Source: Coffea arabica (taxonomy: Eukaryota; Streptophyta; Magnoliopsida; Gentianales; Rubiaceae). Taken from it: 64,000 nucleotides of DNA. Of this stretch, positions 12,201 to 23,729 are shown in pieces; position 1 is the stretch's first letter; each line of letters begins with the position of its first letter. The notes beneath the pieces are model-generated. The model worked only from the letters and a program-made list of their open reading frames with translations, was not told the origin of the DNA and did not search any database. The stretch lies in contig NC_092326.1 of assembly GCF_036785885.1 (NCBI RefSeq), forward strand, positions 42,432,287 through 42,496,286. The letters are read 5' to 3'. A program made the position numbers and the translations under genes.

Positions 12201-14634
12201 ATGGAAGAAGATGAAACAGAGGTTCTGCTATCAAAGTACAAGTCACTTCCTGCAGAAAACTCGTTCCACGAACACGAAGCCACCGTCGGACTGAAGAAGT
12301 TTACATCAAGTCCGGCATGGTTTTTTCTAGACCAGTCTAGTCTCTGGAGGGCAGGTCTTTCTTGGTCACTCTTCTTTCTTCTAACCATTGGTGTCCCTCT
12401 TGTATCCCACTTCGTCTTTGCCTGCTCAAGCTGTGATCAAGATCATGTGAGGCCTTTCGATTCGATCGTCCAATTATCGCTTTCTGTGTTTGCAACGCTA
12501 TCTTTTATCAGCCTCTATTCTTTCACTCGCTCGTACGGTCTGAGAAAATTTCTGTTTCTTGATAAATTAAGTGATGAGAGTGAGAAAGTTCGACACGGCT
12601 ATACCCTTCAGATTGAGGTGAGTCACTTTCCATCCCTTTCTTCTTGTCTGTTGAGTATATATTATACTGATTAACTATCATTCTTGGTTTCTTTATTTGC
12701 TAATCTAAAAGGAACAGCAGGATTTTTAGCATAATAATTGAACTCTTGATGATTACTCCAATTCGACGCTGGTATTTAAGAAAATCCTTAGCGATCCTTT
12801 TCATATTCATTTTGGAAACCTTATGACACTTGTACTAACAGAATTCAGGTAGCTTCATATGAAAGCTGTGACGCGTTCTGAGTTAGGCTAAATTGCTTCC
12901 TCTGGAAAGTCATCCGTTTCTGCTTGCTTCTAATGTTTGCTGCCACAACTTACCAACTTTAAGCTTATTTTTAAGCAACCTCAAGCTTATTTTTAAGCAA
13001 CCTCAAAATTTTATCTTTAAACTGACACTGGCTTCTGAATCTAAGGCATAGATTTTGCCATTACAAGGTTATGATGCATAAAAAAGTACATCTTGAAGAA
13101 GTCTGTATGCAGATAGAATTAGGAACTGTCCTCACTTTTTTGACACAAAAATACTAGTATCCAATCCTCGGATGGCGACATTTTTCCCAAAATTTAATTT
13201 CAGTGATTTGCGTGCTTAGTCTGCTGCTTCAGTTGCCGTGGCTGAGCAACCACTAGAAAGAAGAAAAACAATGCGGTCCACGGAAATACTTTATCCTTTA
13301 CATTTTCAGTAAGTAGCAGAACATGTTAAAAGAATTTACTACTTTTACCGGCGAATCAAATTTCTTTCGATCTCAAACTGCAAGTCGAATGGTAAAAATT
13401 CATGACGTCTAGTGAATCCCATATACATACTTTTAATCGAATCAGATTTAGGCTACTTTTTCTATGTTAATGGAATTAGAATCGCATGCTTGAAATTGAA
13501 GGATAATGCCTATTGGTGGTGCAGAGATCACTGAAGATCTTGTCAGCATTTGTCCTTCCCTGCTTCCTGGCGGATGGTGTCTACAAGATATGGTGGTTTG
13601 CCTCTGGTGGAACCCAAATTCCCTATTTCTACAATGTCTACTTGAGCCACATCATTGTGTGCGTACTGCTGTTGTCTTCATGGCTTTACAGGACATCAGT
13701 TTCCTTCCTTGTATGTGTCCTGTTCCGCCTAATATGCTACCTGCAGATCCTTAGGCTGGAGGACTTTGCACAGGTTTTCGAGAAAGAGTCTGATGTTGCT
13801 GCAATCTTGTTGGAACATCTCAAGATCAGAAGAAATCTTCGCGTCATAAGCCATAGATTCAGACGGTTTATTTTGTCTTCACTGATCCTTGTCACTGCCA
13901 GTCAATTTGCGTCTCTACTTGTAACAACTGAGTCCAGCTCCACTGTCAATATTTCTACTGCAGGAGAACTTGCAGTAATCCTTCATTTCCAACTCTCTAC
14001 TTTGTCGAACTAATGCTGTTTCATCATTGTGTTAGCATTAACTGCATTGTCGTATATTTTGACATCTATCAACTTACTCTTGTGCAGTTATGCTCCATCA
14101 CCCTGGTAACAGGCCTTTTCATATGCCTGCGTAGTGCAGCGAAAATCACACACAAAGCCCAGTCTGTTACGTCTCTTGCGGCAAAATGGCATATCTGTTC
14201 CACTACCAATTCCTTTGATGACTTCGATGCTGAGACTCCCAGGTCTCACATTACCTCAGATCAGGCCATATACACAGATTCTGATGCCTATTGTGACACT
14301 GATAATGAAGAAGGAGATGGAGATGATGAAATTGACAACACAAACATGGTTCCAGTTATACACGCCGTATCCTACCAGAAGAGGCAAGCACTAGGTGAGT
14401 TACAATAGTTATTCCAGAGATGTTCCTTCTATCAACTTAATCTTAGTACCTGCAAGCCTGAACAATAAGTGTTTCTGGTTAAAACATCTTGCAGTGACAT
14501 ATTTTGAGCACAACAGAGCTGGAATTACAGTTTATGGCTTTATGCTGGATAGATCATGGCTTCACACCATTGTTGCTATCCAGTTGTCGCTTACGCTGTG
14601 GATATTAAACAAGACAATTGGTATTGGGCAATAA
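12201..14634 (+). CDS. DUF3537 family multi-pass membrane protein (gustatory-receptor-like)
   Basis: Four exons: 12201-12617, 13525-13974, 14088-14394, 14495-14634, giving 1314 nt and 437 residues with GT-AG junctions and continuous phase. The start is ATG at 12201 in a good plant context (accATGG). After an acidic N-terminus come several hydrophobic segments, the first around residues 50-75, and the last helix sits at the C-terminus. An acidic Asp/Glu-rich loop lies in exon 3 (FDDFDAETP then DNEEGDGDDE), which by family topology is cytosolic. DUF3537 proteins are plant-specific by annotation; structural comparisons have linked them to insect gustatory/odorant receptors, which are ligand-gated channels. 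The biochemical role is not established. A possible AATAAA signal is at 14925-14930. No break was seen. Confidence 0.88.
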
Positions 14635-16413
14635 CTTAAAACTCGTTCATCCACTCCTCTTCATTCTGTGCTTTGTGACAAAAGGGGAGTGGAGTCCCAA
14701 ATCACTCCTCTGGTGGGCTGTTCACAATATTGCATGCGCGTGCATATAAGAGAGAGAGAGAGAAGCTTATTGTTTGCCCTGATCTTTAAGTCGAATGATT
14801 GTAGCTAGTGCCTGATCTGGTCATATGCTTCCTCAGCTAAAAGAACTGAATGGTATTCTAAGTACCCTTGTACAGGTGGTGTTGCTGAAAGAAAATTCAG
14901 GGCACTCTGTCTTCTCTTCTGCTAAATAAACGTCGATTGTTTCATTTTGGCAAAACTTTTAGACGGTGCAATTTGAGAATCTCAAAAAGTTTTAGTTCGC
15001 AAAACTGAATGTACCAAAGAAAATGCCACCTTTTTGCCTAGGAGTGGGCACTTTAAGAGTTAAAACCTGCCTACTTGAACTGAGTGCAATGCAAGTTTGA
15101 CCAATGGGGGCCGAGCGACTGCACATTCCTAGAATCAGGCTATATTTTGGTTTGGACTGTATAACAATTTCCGAATCCCAATCTGAGATTAGACTCTGGG
15201 AGAAATTTTTTTTCTTTTTGGCTTTTTGGCAATTGCGGTCTCGACCAAATATATGAAAGTGAAGTAAGCTATTTCTAGGACAGAACTCAAATATAAAAAA
15301 ATTCAGTTTTACATCTACCTAAGGGCAAAGACTGGACCATTTGGTATGATACATAGCTATAGGATGGTGTAAGAAAAATGATGTTGAGTGATTTATGATA
15401 ATTCTCGTGCTCGTGTGATTATTACACGTTCACATACTACCACAGTTCAAGCCTACCCACTAGTTTGCAACTCAGTGGCAATTGAATGAAACCTTTGCAA
15501 GAAATTAAGAGCTGATATACTTTGAGCAACCTATGCGGGTGTTAGTTACCATGTTGATTGAGATGATGTCGGAAAATGGAGTTCCACTACTCTTGAATGG
15601 TCGAGAATTTGAGCTGCACCCTGGCTATGATGAGTCCACCACTCGCAAGTAGATGTCAAATTCTGCTTATGATGAGTCAAATATACCGTCCATTTGATGT
15701 GAATCAACAGACATTCAACTATTGATTGCAATCATTATTAGCACAGGGCTTGTTCTCGATAACTTACAATGGGCGGATAAAGCTTTGTAAGCCCCGAAAT
15801 TCTAACTTGTTTTCCTGATCAGGTTAGGAGGTTAGTGTTTGCACTTTGCAGCCGTAGTTTATGATATCAGCTATGGAAAGTGAGAAAACAAGCAATCTTT
15901 CAGCGGAAACCTGTCTCTGCTATTGACATTGTGGCTGCTATAGTACAAGATGTGACTGCAAGTCGGAGAAGAATTCCTCGCACTAAGTTGAATTGGGAAC
16001 TGGTTTCGGAACTATATAAAATTTTCTTCTCTTTTATTTTCTCCTTTTCCTTCCTTTCTTTGCGAACACGCTTCATCATGTGCTATGTAGGGTTCAATGG
16101 CTTTACCGTGATACGTATGACTTTGGCTCATGATACAAGATAATGAAAGAAAACGATATACGGCATTTTTTTCTTGTTTTGCTTCCACTCTTTTCGAAAC
16201 ATCATCTTAAATTATTAATTGAGATCGAACAATGAACGAGGAGCAAAAAGACGTATGATAAAAGAAACATCTGCTTCATTATTGCTACAGAAATAAGTTC
16301 CACACCGATACAAAAAGACTTAAAAAGTTTGCAAGAAACATTTCCTTATGCTATGTTTCCACCGTGGTGGCGAGGAGTGACTCTTCCTTCCTTTGGCGGA
16401 TTTGTGTCGCGAT
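14635..16413. other. Intergenic, no gene recognised
   Basis: This holds the presumed 3' UTR of the DUF3537 gene, a short (AG)n run at 14751-14762, and anonymous sequence. Open frames near 15546-15731 and 15880-16143 show no domain. The end of the stretch, 16142-16413, is presumably 3' UTR of the minus-strand nsLTP gene. Confidence 0.45.
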
Positions 16414-16874
16414 TTAGAATCTGCATACCACCAAATTTCAAGTCGGGCAAATGAATTAGTATAAGTAAAAATGAAAACTTTGGTTGAAAGGAAAGAAGCA
16501 AACACATACATGGAACAGTTGAAGTTGCGATCAATTGTCATGTTGATATGGATGTTGCAGGATGAAACAAATTGGGTAACTATCGGAGGAGGGACAGCGT
16601 GCAGCCTTCCAGCTCCTTTCAAGCAATAGCAGGAAGATTTCATGTTCGGTTCCGACGACTCAAGTATGATGCCCAGCGCCTGTGCACCAACACAGCAATC
16701 AGGACTGGGCGAATGGGTGTGAGAGAAGAAGAAAGGTTGGCATGGAGCAAGTAGTCCCAGGAGGGTTCGACAGTCGAATGCGCTCTTGGTGGCTATGCCT
16801 GGGCTGACAACCAATGCCAAAACCACCATGCCCATCCACCTTATAAAAGAATCGGGTATGGTTTTTTTTCCCAT
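16414..16874 (-). CDS. Non-specific lipid-transfer protein (type 1-like), copy A
   Basis: Small secreted protein that would bind acyl lipids in the apoplast, involved in families like this in cuticle, wall or defence functions. Exon 1 is 16510-16874. Splicing at a GTATGT donor to the tatgcag acceptor adds a 7-nt last coding exon at 16414-16420 (A TTC TAA). The total is 372 nt, 123 residues. A hydrophobic signal peptide covers about residues 1-32. All eight cysteines are present with spacing C-x9-C-x14-CC-x20-CxC-x21-C-x13-C. Without splicing the frame runs about 60 codons further into unlikely sequence. A TATA box lies about 100 bp upstream. The His/Ser/Pro-rich segment between cysteines 2 and 3 is unusual. 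Confidence 0.85.
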
Positions 16875-16973
16875 CTCAGTCGATATCTTTTAATGTGTCT
16901 GGTTGGAAAAGATGGGAGTACTTTTCTGTGTAAGCTTACTACTGCAATGAGCAATATGATGGTATATGGATGC

Positions 16974-16982
16974 CTATTTATA
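16974..16982 (-). promoter_or_regulatory. TATA box of nsLTP copy A
   Basis: The minus strand reads tataaatag, about 100 bp upstream of the nsLTP start codon at 16874. Similar TATA boxes lie 80-100 bp upstream of the other two intact nsLTP genes, which supports the assignment. Confidence 0.7.
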
Positions 16983-17171
16983 GTGCATAAAAGGATAAAA
17001 TACGTTGTTAATTAATTATTTTTCTTTCTTTTCATGAAACTAAAATTTTTAATTTGGTGTTTAAAGTCTACACCCCCCGTTGGAGAAGGGTTCTTGTAGT
17101 CAACTCTCTCATGTATTGACTGTCAACTTTTGAATTCCTAATTGTTTTGAAGTTTTTCCCCACACAAAGTT

Positions 17172-17215
<44 letters not shown>

Positions 17216-18359
17216 CCTAGCTGATACATGAATGACTTCATGTCGATTTTTGAAATAAACACTTGGAATTCAGAGTTAATAATTTAATTCTGATTTCTTT
17301 GTTGAAAGATAAATGAAAGACTTCATAAATAAAATTACCACTGATAGCCAGTAGTAGCTGACGGGTAGTATCATAGTCTGGTTGGCGTAAGTATAACCAT
17401 ATCATATTGTTGCGTTCGAGAAAAAGTTCGTATACATAAATAAAATATTTCGCACACATTTAATACAATAACGTAATATTTTGTACATCAATAAGTATAA
17501 CATATAAAATAACGGACCAAAATTAACATACCACAACTTTACTTATCTCATACCGTAATCGATCGCCAAATTAACCAATTAAGAAGAGTACAATGTATAA
17601 AATAGTGGAGAATGTGTCACGAGGCATTATGCACATTCCCTCTGAGCCCGCATAATTAAAAAGTGAGAATTATTTTCGTGCTGTATTTGTCGTCATATTG
17701 GCACCCTATCAACACATATGCAACCAGTCAATTCCGTCTTGTTCATAATGCAAATACCGCTTGCTAGCTAGCTACGTGCATAAATGCACACTTATTTTGA
17801 TTGGTGCCTAAAGCTTTGATTCTTTCCTTCTGGTCTGTGCCTTGTGGCGTGTGCTTGCGGTTATTCTAATAACTTCTATGCCATTCGAAAAATATTTTGT
17901 TCAGGAAGACGAGGAATTGACTGCTATGGCACTCGTATTAGTATTTGAAGAATACTCGGTAGCGTGCTGACGGTCTTTTACAAATTGGAATTTGGAGCGA
18001 AATTTGATATGTTTTTTTTTGAGTATTTGTCTTTTATTTTGTGAGTATTTGTCTATAACTTTATTGTAATTTACTATAATTATTTATAAAAAAAATGCTG
18101 GTGTTTGTCTAATACACTCAAAACATCTTCTACTTTTTCAAAAAGTTACCTCGTGCCACCCACAAACCTCTGTCACCGACATTCTATTTAAATTTTTTTG
18201 ATATTTTTCTAAAACTTGTAGATAGTTTAGAGTGTCATCGTAGATGGTGTTATAAACAAATTCTGTTTTTCTAGAATAGACCAAAAATAGGCCATCCAAA
18301 TAACCTTTTTTTCCCTAGAAAAACATGTCTTTAGTTTCAATTAGAATTTGGAATCCTCT
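16983..18359. other. Intergenic with (AT)n microsatellite
   Basis: AT-rich upstream region of nsLTP copy A. It includes a pure (AT)19 run at 17175-17212. No gene recognised. Sequence around 18000-18110 repeats gtatttgtct and resembles other dispersed AT-rich repeats in the window. Confidence 0.45.
17175..17212. repeat. (AT)19 microsatellite
   Basis: Pure AT dinucleotide run of about 38 bp about 200 bp beyond the TATA box of nsLTP copy A. Confidence 0.9.
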
Positions 18360-19375
18360 TCCAACTTTTTCTTGTGTTAATAGTTTAAGAGCTTTTGCCA
18401 AGCCACTGTACTCGTGGACCACAAAATTGAAGAAAAATCAGCCATATTTTTAGCATCTTGACAATTTCTTGAAATGATAGTTGATTATAAGTTATATAGT
18501 ATCAGATGATTACGAATCACCTGCTTTGTTTGGATTGCGATTTATTTGTCAAAATATATTTGCTTACATCATCATTACAATTTCCAACACACCTTTTTAT
18601 CTTCTCAATTATCTTTTTATCTCACATACATCACATCACAAAAAGTGCTACAGTAAAAATGTCTCTAATAATTCACAATCCAAACAAGAATGAGTTTGGT
18701 TTTGATTACTACTAGAAGATAAGATATGCTTTCGTATAGAAATTTTTATAAACCGTCTGATAACACACTAATATCCATCTTTTGTGTGAAAAAGATCCAT
18801 CATGAGTCAACTTGTGTTTGTGTCACCTTGCGATCCTTCTCCTGCAATTTCACTATGGGTCAACCTTTTTGACTTAGAAGCAGTGGGAAAAGCACTAAAA
18901 ACATTTTGCAGCAAAAGATTAACATAGAGATCCTCTTCGTGCATATTGGTCTACGGTCTACGGTCTACACAATTACTTTTTCGGTGGTAGCTTGGCTTCA
19001 AATTGATTGTCCCCCATGTCCACAAATGTAATTCAACGAGGGAATTATTTTGGCGGTGAAATTAATGTCTAAGATAGTATTGTACTTGAACTTGTCAGGG
19101 GATTGATGGTCCCAATCAACTTTGCGATTAGAGAGACAACTGAAAATTCAAGAACTGAAGGATCGCAAAGCTCCAGTGTCGCTTCGGAATTTTTGCAGTG
19201 ACAAATAAGAAAACGGTAGGGATCCTTGTAGACAAGGGATCAAGATGAAAATACTTGAAAGAAAAAATAACAAGAGAAGAGAAAAATTAAGAAAAAAAAA
19301 AAACAAATTCGTTTCCTTAGTTTGAATGACAGTTTATAGGAGAAACGGACAACAGTTTCTTTCATTTATATCTAA
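18360..19375. repeat. Segmental duplication unit, copy 1
   Basis: Collinear, diverged similarity to 24950-25640. Shared blocks include cttgaaatgatagttg, the gggtcaacct...gactg block, gcagtggga-aagcactaaaaac, tcctcttcgtgcat, aaattcaagaactga and ggatcaagat. Each copy is followed on its right by an nsLTP sequence on the minus strand (pseudogene at 20.7 kb; gene at 26.2-26.9 kb). This copy carries about 300 bp of extra DNA, including the MITE at 18526-18687. Confidence 0.8.
18526..18687. mobile_element. Small MITE with TIR TTGTTTGGATTG
   Basis: The ends ttgtttggattg and caatccaaacaa are inverted repeats about 160 bp apart, and the interior is AT-rich and non-coding. It sits inside duplication copy 1 and is missing from copy 2. 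The superfamily cannot be fixed because no clear target duplication was found. Confidence 0.6.
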
Positions 19376-20158
19376 ATTTAGAATATAGAAAGAACCATTT
19401 AAGCATTCATTTTCACCTTGAAGGATTCTAGAGCAGGGTGTTTTTTTTTTTTCGGAGACGACAACAGTTGTATAAGATAATCTATTCTACACTAAGGGGG
19501 AGAGGACTGATCTAAGGAGGTCCAGGAATAATTCGAAGGGGACTGAACTACCACCAGACCAAATATATGCACAACACACCTGACTGAATTTTTTGAAACA
19601 AATCATTTAAACGTGGCATTTTAATGGGTCCCACCAAGTTAGGTGGTTTAGAGCCAGGGTGCTTGAGTACTCGCTTTGTTCGAGCAAAAAGAATCAGAGG
19701 AGTGCCAAGTCCCGAAATCGTTGGCCTATGTTAAGAGATTATTACAACATCAAGCCAATTAGTAAAAGATTCACACAACCATATACAGTTGAACCAAGTC
19801 AAGTATTCTGTATGTCTTACCGTAATTAATTAATCCAAAATATTAATTGGCTTGATAAATATAGGATTACTAGACATTGAATATTTCTTTTCCTTTAATG
19901 TAAATGTAATTTCCAAGGTCTTGAAATAATCAAAGTAAAATTCAGATGTGGAAAAATAATCAAAGATTTATTCCAAAAAAAAAAAAACTCGTGCAACTAT
20001 AGAAATAAGAATACATAAGCCGCATTTAAAAAACTTGAGCAATTTCATTGTGTTGCTCTTTGATGCGGCCACATACAACGCAAGAGTCACGTTCCACAGG
20101 AAAGAGAAAGAGTGTAAAATAGCAAATAGCAGCTAAAATTGACCTATTTGGTTCTAAG
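19376..20158. other. Intergenic, no gene recognised
   Basis: Anonymous DNA between the duplicated flank and a hAT-type MITE. It has poly(T) and poly(A) runs and no open frame of note. Confidence 0.4.
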
Positions 20159-20521
20159 TAGAGGCATCAAAACGAGTAAGTGATTCGGACGGATTTGAGC
20201 GGATCATAATTGGACCAACCCATTTATCAGTCATTTAAAATTTTGCTTATCTTTTTTTCTATTTTTTGCGTGTTGTTTAACAAGAAATAACAGTATTTTA
20301 TTGTTATTAGATTGATAAAAAATTTAAATTTATTTGCTTAACACTCACTAGAAGTTAAATTTAAATGTATAATTATTTTTAAATGAATATAAATAGATGA
20401 ATCAAGTCAATCCATTATCTACCAATTAAATGGACTTAATTAAATATCCATTTAGACCCATCCAAAATTAATAGACGGATTTGGACGGATCAATATAATT
20501 GGGTTGCAATTGATGCCTCTA
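20159..20521. mobile_element. hAT-type MITE with perfect 8-bp target duplication
   Basis: The 363-bp element begins tagaggcatca and ends tgatgcctcta. It is flanked by gttctaag at 20151-20158 and 20522-20529, an exact 8-bp duplication typical of hAT elements. The subterminal motifs gacggattt and ggacggatca recur at both ends. The interior is AT-rich and has no transposase. Confidence 0.85.
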
Positions 20522-20689
20522 GTTCTAAGGACCAAGAAATAGTGGCAAAAAGTTGTAAGTCGCTTTTTTTTTTCCCCTTAAAACTAAGAATCAAAGTCCA
20601 GACACCGAAGACGAGGAATGACATATAACATATAATAGATGAAGATTAAAGGGACGTCAAAACAAAAATAAAGTAGTGAAATCGAAAGC

Positions 20690-21385
20690 CAATTTCTGGG
20701 GGCGAAAGAAGTAAACGTACTCGGTGCAGTCAATGTTAGGATCAGTGGTAATGCTGAGGTTGACGTTGCAGACGGCCGGCAGTTGCTTGGCGTTGTCACA
20801 ATTTAAGCAAGGATAAGTTTGCGCAGATCAGATTTCGAGCATTGGCAAGCGGATTGCAAATCAGTCCTTATATCTACGAACTTGCATGAGAGTATGCGCG
20901 TTGCATGTTGCAAGCCAATCTTAGTTAGGACTCAGTTTGAAATTACACATTAAAGTTTAAATGAATCCTGTTAATCTTATTAATTTAATTTTATTCCATA
21001 AGAAAATGTTACTCCCTCCGTCCCATTTTCTTAGTCTTGGTTTTTTTTTCACACAGATTAAGAAAGTGTAATTAATTTGGTTGGAAACATAAATTTAGAG
21101 TAATAATTTCCTAAAATACCCTTATGCTAATCACGAAGAGTGCATTGGAAAAGTTCAATGTATTCAATGTAGTGGGTTAGTATTTAATAACAATGTATTA
21201 ATAACAAGATATTTAATAAGGGTATTGTAGACAATTTGAAAGATCACTACATTTCTTAATGGGAAAGTGGACTACAATTTGGGACAGACCAAAAAGAAAA
21301 ACAAGACTATTAAAGTGGGACGGAGGGAGTATTGATTTCAACCGAATTTGGCAACATCTTGTGCACCAGAACAACGTTGGGGTAC
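20690..21385 (-). pseudogene. nsLTP pseudogene, split by insertions
   Basis: About 20705-20885 is clearly related to the coding sequence of the intact gene at 26.5-26.9 kb: same DCT end with gtacgt donor, LNVNVT-type C-terminus, CxC region. Similarity stops after the block encoding the residues before CxC and resumes only at about 21338-21375 (ccgaatttggcaacatcttgtgcaccagaacaac), which encodes the CC-SGAQ region. The gap holds unrelated sequence and a Stowaway MITE. The 5' half, with the signal peptide and the first two cysteines, is missing. It cannot make a lipid-transfer protein. Confidence 0.85.
21012..21329. mobile_element. Stowaway-type MITE (TA target, TIR CTCCCTCCGTCCCA)
   Basis: The 318-bp element opens ctccctccgtccca and closes tgggacggagggag, flanked by TA on both sides (21010-21011 and 21330-21331). 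These are the classic termini of Stowaway/Tc1-mariner MITEs. It sits within the nsLTP pseudogene. A truncated relative is at 43892-43975. Confidence 0.92.
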
Positions 21386-21929
21386 TTCTGCACAAACGCA
21401 TAATTATTTCGTTTGGTGCGTAATTCTTTCATTTATCACCTTGTAGTTTGTGCATGCGCCAGCTTGCGCTGAAAGGACTCAATAGTGTTCTTATTACTTC
21501 TATTTTTTTTTTCTCTGATAGGAAAAAGTTTGAATAGTTTCGACTCCGATTATCACGATGAATTAAGGCATGTTTCTAGTGCTTCTATGTCACCATGTGA
21601 GTAAAAAAAAAATGTTTAGGAGTACGAGAATTTGACACATATTGAACGCTATGATACTAACAATGAATTAGTACTGTGACGACGGTCTTATTAAATCCGA
21701 ACCTGTAAAAACTTGACTAAGCATTAGTATGATAGCTTGATACTAGTAGGCATTAATACATAGATTTTAAATCTATCTGAACTGAGTGTAATTAATCATC
21801 ATGTTTAACAACTTTACCAGAGCAATAGCACATTCCTTCAATCAGGATGAAATTTGTTTTGTATGGTGTAACCATTTAATTAAAAGCTCGTACCCAGAAT
21901 CAGATGGCTCCTCTGCTGAGTTGTTTCAA
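21386..21929. other. Intergenic, no gene recognised
   Basis: Anonymous AT-rich sequence between the nsLTP pseudogene and the LINE remnant. I see no coding or repeat structure that I can name. Confidence 0.35.
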
Positions 21930-22740
21930 CAACCAAGGGGCAATCCACCAAGGCGGTCCCTCCATCGCGGAATTAATGTGGCCGTGGAAAATGGGTGCAA
22001 AAGGAAAACACCCTCTCTATGGGACGAAATTGCTTGCCCATCTCCCATTGTATTTTTCCTGACGAAGATGTCTTTTTGTTCAGTCAAACAGATCCAAATT
22101 CTACCATCTCTGCAATTAAACGTGTTTTAGAAGACTTTTGCCTCCGATCGGGACTCATTCATTATGAAGCCCGAGCTTCAAGGTCGGAAAGGATATCTAT
22201 ATTCTCATTGGCAAGAAGTCGAAGTAGAAGCAGGGCTTTAATTCAACAAATTAACTATAGCAACCATTCCTCCTTATTAATTATTCCCAATCTTTACGCT
22301 TAGTTACAACTGTGAAGACATTGATCGGGAGCAAGGAAACTTCTTGTGGGGATCCACTAATGAAAGGAGGAAGATTCAGTCATTCAGCTTGTCAAATGGG
22401 AGCGGTAGCTACGAAACCCCAAGAGTCAAGGTACGTGGTCTCGGCATTCATGGCTAAACCTTGCTGGCAAGTTATGCACGCGAGCGAGAAGCCCTAAACC
22501 CAAAGGCATCAGTCGAAAGTATGTTGATAAACATAAATCCACGCTAAGTTGGAAAGCTTATTCCTTAAGCATGCTAAAGGATCCAACATCAACTTTAAGA
22601 AGTCTTCAAAGAGGTCCTGTATTAATGATGAAGGAATCAAAACTCAAAGGTATTCGAAATGGCGTGAATACCGTAAGTTTGGGAACAAAAGTGGTTCCCT
22701 CAAGGACCCACTTGGAATATTGATAAAGGGGCCACTTTGA
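21930..22740 (+). pseudogene. LINE (non-LTR retrotransposon) reverse transcriptase remnant
   Basis: Broken frames carry plant L1-type RT signatures. There is a degraded catalytic box (CIFPDEDVFLF in place of xFADDxxLF), then AIKRVLEDFCLRSGL, then FLWGSTNERRKI (about 22340-22380) and an eroded GGLG motif. Several stops and frame changes separate these blocks. The element is dead. The zinc-binding region continues at 23730. Confidence 0.75.
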
Positions 22741-22839
22741 AAAGAAGAAGAAGTCTTTGTTGTAAATAAAGTGTGTATTTCAAAAGATCTTGTCTCACCT
22801 TGGAAAATTAAAGGGACTCCTCGTCATTTATAATGCTTA

Positions 22840-23065
22840 GGCCCCGTTTGCCTTGGCAAATGAATTTTTTAGATATTTGTTTAAAACTTTACTGTTATTT
22901 ACTATAGAAGTTGTAGAAATTTTTTTTGAAATATGTAAATTTTTGGATATTTTGAAATGTATAGTTTAAAAATTTTGAGAAATTTTTTGAAATTATTGTG
23001 GTTAAAGTTATTAAAAAACTTGTAGCAGACAAACTTGGTCAAAAACTTGCTTGCCAAACAAGGCC
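22840..23065. mobile_element. PIF/Harbinger (Tourist-like) MITE
   Basis: The 226-bp element has ends ggccccgtttgcc and ggcaaac-type aacaaggcc in inverted orientation, flanked by TTA on both sides (22837-22839, 23066-23068). A TTA target and GGCC...GTTTG ends are typical of Tourist-like elements. It lies between the two blocks of the dead LINE. Confidence 0.75.
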
Positions 23066-23068
23066 TTA

Positions 23069-23729
23069 GTCTTTTATTGGACTTGTGTTAGATTGGTAAC
23101 TAGTGTAGACTCACGTGCATGAGAGGGTAGTTAAATTGTACTATTTCAGTACAAACTGACGGATTTGTACACTCTGCGTGAGGGTTAAACATGGCCCAAG
23201 ATAGTTTTTCTTCTTTTACATTTTTTTCAATGTTTGATTGAGAAGATAAAATCTTATCCCATCGGTTATAAAAGTCAGGCACGTTCACAACGTTCTTTTA
23301 TTAACATTGTTTTCTGTTTGACAAAATTAGGCACTTTTCTTTTTATACTACCAGAAATTATCTCTTATCCTATCTCTAATGTCTATAAATAGCAGTTACT
23401 CCTACTTTAGAAAGCACACCAAAAGCTGATAGTAGAGATCTTCCTATCAGTTTTCTTCTTCTACTTCTACTTTTTCTTCTTCTTATTCTTTTTTCACTCT
23501 GTGCTGGATTTACGCAACATTTGTTAGTTCTCATCCTTCTTATTTATAACAAGAAGAAGGCTTATTTAATTTTGAAAAAACATTTCAACTTCTTGAAATA
23601 GTTTCTTAGAACAGTATTATTAAATACAACTTAAGCTACCTTTTATTAGCTTTAGTTAAGCTATTTTTCCTACAGTCTTGAGGGTCAACACGAGTTATTT
23701 GGCGATAACACCGCTATGAGATTGCTCCA
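23069..23729. other. Sequence interrupting the LINE, LTR-like look
   Basis: This stretch has a TATA-like tctataaatag at about 23381, pyrimidine-rich runs and an end reading gataaca at about 23710. Together with a tgttaga start near 23087 it recalls a solo copia LTR, but I found no matching 5-bp target duplication. I leave it unassigned. Confidence 0.3.

Noticed and set aside
16320-16509. Read-through C-terminal extension of nsLTP copy A
   Set aside because: A standard donor and acceptor give a normal nsLTP end; the extension is basic and aromatic-rich and unlike any nsLTP.
23087-23717. Solo copia LTR (tgttaga...gataaca)
   Set aside because: No matching 5-bp target duplication at the proposed ends and no primer-binding context.
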